Position numbers and translations under genes: made by a program
In this document: in pieces, positions 8,301-12,386 of the stretch
Layout of the letters: every line of letters starts with the position of its first letter
Numbering within the stretch: the stretch's first letter is position 1
Source: CAYVQF01 sp964454015
GTDB taxonomy: Bacteria; Myxococcota_A; Bradymonadia; UBA4248
Reading direction: 5' to 3'
DNA length: 12,386 bases
NCBI GenBank assembly: GCA_964454015.1
Contig: CAYVQF010000095.1
Location: forward strand, 1-12,386
Notes under the pieces: model-generated
Databases searched by the model: none
The model's input: the letters and a program-made list of their open reading frames with translations, nothing else
Told to the model about the DNA's origin: nothing

Positions 8301-8996
8301 ACAGCACAGGCGAGTCGCTCCTACCATAGTGACGGGGCCGAGCTGGTTGATCCGCAAGAACCTCCCAAGATCTCTCTGAGCGTCGTCCCTGATGCCTTTG
8401 TCCCGGGCATCGAGGCTACCGAGATTATTGTAGAGATGATGGATCCTTCGCCCCTAGCGAGCTATCGCCTATGGATCGAGGGAGAGATAGGCGTGGTCTA
8501 TGAGGAGGAAGATCTGCTGAATACGGTTCACTTCCGTTCAAGTCGCATGTGGGATGGCCGTTTGGCGGGGGAGATTCTACCTGAGGGCGAGTTTAGGGTG
8601 GTTCTGGAGGTCGAAGACTTTTCGGGCTTGGTCAGCGCTACCAGTGAACGGCTCCTATTGTTGGCACCACAGGAGGTCGAATCTGCGGATGGCGAGATTC
8701 CTGACGCGATGGGAGATGTGGGCGAGTGGGAAGAGGAAGATGCTACGGGAGAGCTGGGAGAGCGCCTCGATGAGGCAGATGTCGTTGACGCTGGGGACGG
8801 GGACTTTGGGGAAGATACCGGCGAGGAGCTTGCGGTTCCTGAGCCGCTTCTAGGAGATCTGGTGGCGGAAGAATGGATCACCGGCTGTGCTTGTCGCGTC
8901 AGCGTCAAGCGCCCGAATGAGCAGGTTTGGGTGGCTTTACTGCTCTTGGTAAGCCTGGGCTTTGTTGGTTGGTGGCGTCGAAGTGGCAAGAAGTGA
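5307..8996 (+). CDS. Large secreted FG-GAP/VCBS-repeat surface protein with MYXO-CTERM-like anchor
   Basis: A 1229-residue exported protein, not assignable to a named gene. Residues 1-19 form a signal peptide (KR, then a hydrophobic core, likely cut after Ala19). Calcium-binding FG-GAP/VCBS-type loops (DxDGDG and variants) start at 106, 213, 261, 323, 627, 721 and 883, which fits a beta-propeller of integrin-alpha type, perhaps two with a less regular stretch between 330 and 620. About 924-1008 resembles a fibronectin-III domain and 1019-1122 an Ig-like, FlgD-type fold. Residues 1124-1183 are a Glu/Asp/Gly-rich linker. The tail has Cys1194 and Cys1196, a membrane helix at about 1207-1223 and a basic end (RRSGKK), resembling the MYXO-CTERM sorting signal. 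A surface adhesion or carbohydrate-binding role is inference. GC is lower than upstream: the 60 bases from 5701 hold 26 G or C. It lies between sugar-nucleotide genes, so a link to the polysaccharide is possible but unproven. Confidence 0.88.
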   Translation: MKRSLAFLLFALLASEGVADDHNWTTQAGGPSRNRTSVAPGGAELVRLWSVERWGPPQSLWVGEVDGAAATEVVVQWAGRMAAHGVDGTLWLSVPGDLGRIWAAVDLDGDRRPELIVRNQNAGFSLLRGVSGEILYASSVADLSLTNRYVARGLDAQGTLTHLFTEVDCGGRTRGVGRAIAYQFNDPTQPVELFRLAERSRDYNCGYGVFFADVEGLGRADVVAAGLQYLYRYSSHDGSLLARSEPLGQMPYGQVDPSVADVDGDGREEILLANNIYYPAMNNARRMVLMGLDDNSVWGPRWQIGVNNPATDLHLYPPLPLVDLDGDGTFEVVHAFYDASLGIWTTFVRNANDGLPVASVDGRFGGLSQHLDGSFRLFVADAVFGSLSVFRFEGGALIPEHEIPGDEVLVRTAEGFFASGLPRQESMADWTSGLVVTADRFDALGAPKQNVRYLLVTLEGLEVAGIEVAAGEAFVPGTTRSGDWFFAHARLDGWVELYDHRFRRLNTVSTPEESSLRTPGQETNAVVAAKMGDHTGVLVGQGRDIFDATAANLATPAEVQRIDHEILGLVGVDDAFAWVGLDTQVRADVVDLLMWSAAGQPLWQRDDLVDHHSGQGYQYLRPNLAWDLDGDGVDDLLIQRGSRQLDQLMLTPLTGGAGLEMWTEPATGTFVALSPLHPLHLRGPGGGRVVYMRAGQARFYSPDGLLQATHDGPFREALAADVNGDGRDDLVATAAVGPRWLAVDQDGIELWRQDSLPNVRYGGQGAAFAIGDERRYLVEGRAATLPTDHNLIILDAGTGAILHRLDLLGGTVRAAAPDLVSTNSLRPGVAFNGSPPMYMVGGADGYLYLLDLSADVTDPACPESMLLASWSMGATVGELSAADLDGDGSAEVFVPHQDGEVVVFDTPSLAAQLRVADTNCLDPVDVDIIERGDVFCAAWTVRGMQPDGFVVTLYDQRTGARMAARVNTDAHHVTFSNLRLSVGQRYAVEVQAYAGSGSTAQASRSYHSDGAELVDPQEPPKISLSVVPDAFVPGIEATEIIVEMMDPSPLASYRLWIEGEIGVVYEEEDLLNTVHFRSSRMWDGRLAGEILPEGEFRVVLEVEDFSGLVSATSERLLLLAPQEVESADGEIPDAMGDVGEWEEEDATGELGERLDEADVVDAGDGDFGEDTGEELAVPEPLLGDLVAEEWITGCACRVSVKRPNEQVWVALLLLVSLGFVGWWRRSGKK

Positions 8997-9011
8997 GAGT
9001 CGCATGCGCCG

Positions 9012-9047
9012 CAGCGCCAAGCACCTTTTAAGTTGGACTTGGCGCTG
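9012..9047 (+). terminator. 10-bp-stem hairpin after the surface-protein gene, possible terminator
   Basis: CAGCGCCAAG (9012-9021) and CTTGGCGCTG (9038-9047) are perfect reverse complements around a 16-base loop that contains TTTTAA. The hairpin starts 16 bases after the surface-protein stop and ends 73 bases before the dehydrogenase start. No T-run follows, so it is weak as an intrinsic terminator. It could be a 3'-end stabiliser, an attenuator-like leader or an operator. The stem is certain in sequence; the function is inference. Confidence 0.5.
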
Positions 9048-9120
9048 TTAGCATGAGCTGTTTCTTGAGCAGGGTCGCGAATCCCTGGGGGCTGACCTCA
9101 AAGCGTGAACATCATGCGGG

Positions 9121-10446
9121 TTGAACGTGAAAAGTAAGTCGATTGGCACGAAAGGGCTCTGTGTTGGGATTATCGGTCTGGGCTATGTTGGCCTCCCCCT
9201 CGCGGTGGCCTTTGGCAAGCATCGCGAGGTGGTTGGCTTTGACATCGACACGCAGCGTGTCGATGAATTGAGGCGCAACGTCGATCGCACGGGGGAGGCC
9301 AGCGCCGAAGAGCTCGCTGCGGCCGTGTACTTGAAGGTGACGGCAGCAGTGGAAGACCTTCGCCAGTGTAATTGCTTCATCGTCACGGTGCCAACACCGG
9401 TGGACAAGTACAAGCGTCCAGACTTGTCAGCCCTGGTGGCGGCGTCGGCAACGGTTGCCAGGGTTCTGAGTCCGGGGGGGCTCGTAATCTACGAGTCCAC
9501 GGTTTACCCGGGAGCGACGGAAGAGGTATGCGTACCCGTCCTAGAGGAGGGCTCTGGCCTGCGTTACATCAGCTCAGGACACAATGAAGCGTTGGCCGAG
9601 AAGGGTTTCTTCGTCGGCTACAGCCCAGAGCGTATCAACCCTGGCGACAAGCAGCACCGCATCCACAATATCGTCAAAGTGACCTCAGGATCGACGCCCG
9701 ATGCGGCTGAACTCGTGGATGCGCTTTACAAGGAAATCGTGGTGGTAGGCACCTACAAAGCGTCGAGTATCCGGGTTGCTGAAGCTGCCAAAGTCATTGA
9801 AAACACGCAGCGGGATCTCAATATCGCGCTGATCAACGAGCTGGCAATCATATTCAACCACATGGGCATCGACACGGAAGATGTGCTGCTCGCGGCGGGC
9901 ACCAAGTGGAATTTCCTTCCCTTCCGGCCAGGACTGGTGGGGGGACACTGCATTGGCGTCGACCCCTACTACCTCACGCACAAAGCCCAAGAGATTGGCT
10001 ACAACCCGGAGATTATTCTCGCTGGGCGACGCCTCAATGATCGTATGGGATGCCATGTTGCCAATCAACTCATCAAAGCGATGGGCAAGCGTGGCATTTC
10101 AGCCGCCCAAGCGAAGGTTTTGGTTTTGGGCCTCACCTTCAAAGAGAACTGCCCAGATCTTCGCAATACCCGAGTAGTCGATGTGATTCACGAGCTCGAA
10201 GACTATGGTTGTGCCGTGCATGTCTTCGATCCTTGGGTGGACCCTGCCGAGGCCAAAGAGGCCTACGCCATCGAGATGACCACTGCGCTTGAGCCGGGCA
10301 CTTACGATGCGGTGATCATTGCCGTTGCCCACACCCACTTTCCCGCGATGGGAGTGGAGGCGATTCGCGCGTTGGGCAAACCTGTGCATGTTCTCTATGA
10401 TCTCAAGTACGTCTTTTCTGCCGCCCAAACGGACTTGCGCCTCTAG
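9121..10446 (+). CDS. tviB: UDP-N-acetylhexosamine 6-dehydrogenase (TviB/WbpO type)
   Basis: Cytoplasmic NAD-dependent enzyme that oxidises C6 of UDP-GlcNAc or UDP-GalNAc to the uronic acid in two steps. The NAD motif GLGYVG is at 19-24, YSPERINPGDK lies in the linking region, and the catalytic Cys277 sits in GGHCIGVDPYYLT. VAEAAKVIENTQRDLNIAL and the C-terminal LGLTFKENCPD...NTR block match what I recall of the Salmonella Vi-antigen enzyme TviB and Pseudomonas WbpO closely over the whole length. At 441 residues it is slightly longer than TviB; a segment of about ten extra residues precedes FFVGYSPERI. The start is unsure: an in-frame TGA at 9106 leaves only TTG 9121 or GTG 9127 near the family start, and neither has a strong ribosome site. 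It should provide the first step for the aminotransferase and acetyltransferase that follow. UDP-GlcNAc versus UDP-GalNAc cannot be decided. Confidence 0.95.
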   Translation: MNVKSKSIGTKGLCVGIIGLGYVGLPLAVAFGKHREVVGFDIDTQRVDELRRNVDRTGEASAEELAAAVYLKVTAAVEDLRQCNCFIVTVPTPVDKYKRPDLSALVAASATVARVLSPGGLVIYESTVYPGATEEVCVPVLEEGSGLRYISSGHNEALAEKGFFVGYSPERINPGDKQHRIHNIVKVTSGSTPDAAELVDALYKEIVVVGTYKASSIRVAEAAKVIENTQRDLNIALINELAIIFNHMGIDTEDVLLAAGTKWNFLPFRPGLVGGHCIGVDPYYLTHKAQEIGYNPEIILAGRRLNDRMGCHVANQLIKAMGKRGISAAQAKVLVLGLTFKENCPDLRNTRVVDVIHELEDYGCAVHVFDPWVDPAEAKEAYAIEMTTALEPGTYDAVIIAVAHTHFPAMGVEAIRALGKPVHVLYDLKYVFSAAQTDLRL

Positions 10447-10508
10447 TGTTGCGCTCCCCGCGCGCTATCCTTTGTCCTTTCGTCAGCGCTCGGACTTGAA
10501 GAGGTCCT

Positions 10509-11606
10509 ATGCAATTTATTGATTTGAAGCGTCAATACGAAATCTACCGCGAAGCCATCCATCAGGGTATGCAGCGAGTTCTGGACCATGGCCGTTTCAT
10601 TATGGGGCCCGAGATCGCTGAGTTGGAAGCGAAGCTTGCGGCTTATGTTGGGGTCAGGCATGCCCTCACTTGTGCCAGTGGGACAGACGCCCTCTTTATG
10701 GCCTTGCTCGCGTTGGGGGTGGGACCTGGCGATGAAGTGATAACCGTCCCCTTTACTTGGATTAGCAGCGCCGAGGTGATCTGCTTGGCTGGTGCGCGGC
10801 CCATTTTCGTCGACATCGATCCCGAAACCTTCAACCTTGATCCGGACAAGCTCGAAGCGGCCATCAGTGTGCGAACCAAGGCCATCATCGCGGTGGATCT
10901 CTTTGGCCAAATGGCGGACTACGAAGCGATTACGGCCGTCGCCAAGAGGCACGGTGTTGCTGTGATTGAGGACGCGGCGCAGTCATTGGGCGCGACCCAA
11001 CATGGCGTTGCTGCAGGTGCTCAAGGAATCATTGCCTGCACAAGCTTTTTTCCATCCAAAACCTTGGGTTGTTATGGCGATGGTGGCGCCTGCTTCACCC
11101 GTGACGATGACTTGGCTGCTCGCATGCGCGCCATTAGGACCCACGGAGGCGAACAGAGGCATCACCATACGGTGGTCGGGATGAACGCGCGCTTTGACAC
11201 GCTGCAGGCCGCTGTGCTCTTGGCCAAATGGCCCCATTTCCCTGAAGAAATCGCTCAGCGCCGCCGTTTGGGGGAGCGCTACAGCCAGCTCCTTGACGGG
11301 CTCTGCGTTGTGCCCCGGGTAGCGCCGGGCAACACGATGGTTTATGCCCAGTATACGATTCGCGTCCCGGCGCTTGCGCGGGAGGCTGTGCAAGAGGTCC
11401 TCGAGACGAAGGGCATCCCGAGCGCGATCTACTATCCCAAGTGCCTGCACGAGCAACCTGTCTTTGCGGCTCATGGTTACCACTTTGGGGATTTCCCCGC
11501 AGCGGAACAGGCCAGCCGAGAGGTCTTGAGCCTGCCGATGCACCCCTGGCTCAGCGAAGAGGAGCAGGATCAGGTCGTCGCGGCGCTTGCGTTGGCGCTT
11601 AAGTGA
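10509..11606 (+). CDS. wbpE: PLP-dependent sugar-nucleotide 3-aminotransferase (DegT/DnrJ/EryC1 family, WbpE type)
   Basis: Expected to transfer an amino group from glutamate to C3 of UDP-3-keto-GlcNAcA, giving UDP-2-acetamido-3-amino-2,3-dideoxy-glucuronic acid. The 365 residues cover the whole fold. PLP residues are visible: Asp155 in VIEDAAQS (binds the pyridine nitrogen) and Lys184 in SFFPSKTLGCYGDGG (Schiff base). The SGTDAL block at 57-62 should hold the phosphate. The start MQFIDLKRQY and the tail with LSLPMHPWL match WbpE as I recall it. A GAGG site lies at 10501-10504, four bases before ATG, and the gap from the dehydrogenase is only 62 bases, consistent with one transcript. Its keto substrate needs a WbpB-type 3-dehydrogenase that is not in the window. 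Other DegT enzymes use different keto sugars; the WbpD homologue next door supports this assignment. Confidence 0.94.
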   Translation: MQFIDLKRQYEIYREAIHQGMQRVLDHGRFIMGPEIAELEAKLAAYVGVRHALTCASGTDALFMALLALGVGPGDEVITVPFTWISSAEVICLAGARPIFVDIDPETFNLDPDKLEAAISVRTKAIIAVDLFGQMADYEAITAVAKRHGVAVIEDAAQSLGATQHGVAAGAQGIIACTSFFPSKTLGCYGDGGACFTRDDDLAARMRAIRTHGGEQRHHHTVVGMNARFDTLQAAVLLAKWPHFPEEIAQRRRLGERYSQLLDGLCVVPRVAPGNTMVYAQYTIRVPALAREAVQEVLETKGIPSAIYYPKCLHEQPVFAAHGYHFGDFPAAEQASREVLSLPMHPWLSEEEQDQVVAALALALK

Positions 11607-11670
11607 AGAGGGGCCAGCGCTGGCGTGACGAGGGTGGCAGCAAGGTGAAGAGGCGGTGCGAAGCAACCAC

Positions 11671-11676
11671 AGGAAG
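11671..11676 (+). promoter_or_regulatory. Ribosome binding site that sets the acetyltransferase start
   Basis: AGGAAG lies just before ATG 11680 (AGGA core with 5 bases of spacing). It supports the ATG over the in-frame GTG at 11656, and the protein from 11680 begins MTYFVHESAYVDE, which fits the WbpD family start. Confidence 0.65.
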
Positions 11677-11679
11677 TCC

Positions 11680-12333
11680 ATGACTTATTTCGTGCATGAA
11701 TCAGCCTATGTCGACGAGGATGTGGTCGTTGGAGATGGCAGCAAGATCTGGCACTTTAGCCACGTGATGTCTGGGGCCAGAATCGGGCCGGGTTGTGTCC
11801 TTGGGCAGAACGTTCACATCGCCAATGACGTGGTCATGGGGCGGGGCGTTAAGATTCAGAACAATGTCTCTGTGTACACCGGCACAGAGCTTGAGGACTT
11901 CGTCTTCCTCGGCCCATCGTGTGTGCTGACCAACGTCACCAACCCGCGTAGCGAGATCAACCGGCACAGCCTCTATGAGCGGACCCTGATCCGGCGGGGG
12001 GCGAGCGTCGGGGCAAACGCCACCATCGTCTGTGGGGTGTGCATCGGACGCTATGCCTTTATCGCCGCGGGCGCTGTGGTCACGCAGGATGTGCCTGACT
12101 ACGCCTTGATGGTGGGCGTGCCTGCCAAACAAGCGGGCTGGATGAGCCGACATGGGCACAGGCTTGGCGCGCCAGATGCCGCGGGGGTGTTGCGTTGCCC
12201 CGAGAGCGGTTACGGTTACCAGGTTGCGGCCTCTGGGCTCTTGCGCTGCTTAGATCTCCCCGAAGAGGCGGAGCTGCCTGAGGCGCAGCGGCAAGGGTCG
12301 CGATCCTATGTGGAAGTCAAGGCAGGCAGCTAA
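11680..12333 (+). CDS. wbpD: UDP-2-acetamido-3-amino-2,3-dideoxy-glucuronate N-acetyltransferase (WbpD/WlbB type)
   Basis: Acetyl-CoA-dependent enzyme expected to acetylate the 3-amino group made by the upstream aminotransferase, giving UDP-2,3-diacetamido-2,3-dideoxy-glucuronic acid. The 217 residues from ATG 11680 form a left-handed beta-helix of hexapeptide repeats (about 8-150; for example IGPGCVLGQNVHIANDVVMG at 35-54). Family blocks are WHFSH (24-28), QNNVSVY (60-66), TNVTNPRS (84-91), GANATIVCGVCIG (111-123) and YALMVGVPAKQAGWMS (141-156). The C-terminal part carries Cys173 and Cys190 in a short RCPESGYGY-type segment, which WbpD also has as CP-hTG. About 25 polar residues extend beyond it. 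The gene starts 73 bases after the aminotransferase stop and ends one base before the 52-bp inverted repeat. An earlier GTG at 11656 would add eight residues; the ribosome site and family alignment favour the ATG. Confidence 0.94.
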   Translation: MTYFVHESAYVDEDVVVGDGSKIWHFSHVMSGARIGPGCVLGQNVHIANDVVMGRGVKIQNNVSVYTGTELEDFVFLGPSCVLTNVTNPRSEINRHSLYERTLIRRGASVGANATIVCGVCIGRYAFIAAGAVVTQDVPDYALMVGVPAKQAGWMSRHGHRLGAPDAAGVLRCPESGYGYQVAASGLLRCLDLPEEAELPEAQRQGSRSYVEVKAGS

Positions 12334-12334
12334 A

Positions 12335-12386
12335 CCACAATCCACGACCAAAGCCGGCATGGGGCTTGCTCGTTGTGAATTATTGT
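12335..12386 (-). repeat. Right copy of the perfect 52-bp terminal inverted repeat
   Basis: Exact reverse complement of bases 1-52. It starts one base after the TAA stop (12331-12333) of the acetyltransferase gene and runs to the last base of the window. It is non-coding here, whereas the left copy lies within or against an open reading frame, so at least one copy does not sit in its native place or the repeat is a transposable or artefactual sequence. Confidence 0.97.

Noticed and set aside
9053..9124. 23-codon frame starting ATG 9053 whose TGA overlaps the TTG start of the dehydrogenase gene
   Set aside because: The overlap would suit a leader peptide, but there is no ribosome site and a frame this short is expected by chance.
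11613..11624. 12-bp perfect palindrome GCCAGCGCTGGC after the aminotransferase gene
   Set aside because: No loop, T-run or second copy; short GC palindromes are common at this composition.
1..12386. Linear replicon or phage genome with terminal repeats
   Set aside because: The interior holds ordinary chromosomal-type polysaccharide and surface genes, with no replication, packaging or structural genes.
1..12386. CRISPR arrays, tRNA or rRNA genes
   Set aside because: No repeat-spacer pattern, tRNA-like cloverleaf or rRNA-like segment was seen; gaps between genes are all under 130 bases.

Overview
All seven genes in this 12.4-kb window lie on the + strand, and every gap between them is shorter than 130 bases. 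The window suggests a GC-rich member of the former deltaproteobacteria, most likely Myxococcota or Bradymonadota. The grounds are a large FG-GAP/VCBS surface protein with an acidic linker and a MYXO-CTERM-like tail (Cys pair, membrane helix, Arg/Lys end), and a Pro/Ala-linker beta-propeller lipoprotein. This placement is inference; no rRNA or marker gene is present.

Layout. (1) Bases 49-2730 encode a large protein with a PD-(D/E)XK-like nuclease segment, a disordered linker and a clear FtsK/SpoIIIE DNA-translocase motor. Its reading frame is open to base 1, so the gene is probably cut by the window edge or by whatever the end repeat represents. It recalls the C-terminal part of DptH/DndH-type restriction proteins, but that link is tentative. 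(2) Bases 2806-4050 encode a lipoprotein with a TolB-like beta-propeller. (3) After a change in base composition near 4050-4155, the rest of the window is surface-polysaccharide metabolism plus one surface protein: a UDP-glucuronate 4-epimerase (LpsL type), the 1229-residue FG-GAP protein, a TviB/WbpO-type UDP-HexNAc 6-dehydrogenase, a WbpE-type PLP aminotransferase and a WbpD/WlbB-type N-acetyltransferase.

How they work together. The dehydrogenase, aminotransferase and acetyltransferase cover three of the four steps from UDP-GlcNAc to UDP-2,3-diacetamido-2,3-dideoxy-glucuronic acid, a sugar of O-antigens and capsules. The WbpB-type 3-dehydrogenase is missing and may lie just past the right edge. 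The epimerase would supply UDP-galacturonate. No glycosyltransferase, flippase or polymerase is seen, so this is part of a larger locus.

The most unusual structure is a perfect 52-bp inverted repeat at the exact two ends of the window (1-52 and 12335-12386). It begins inside or at the start of gene 1 and ends two bases after the stop of the last gene. It could be the inner ends of two oppositely oriented copies of a mobile element, an invertible segment, or an assembly artefact. No transposase or recombinase is encoded in the window.
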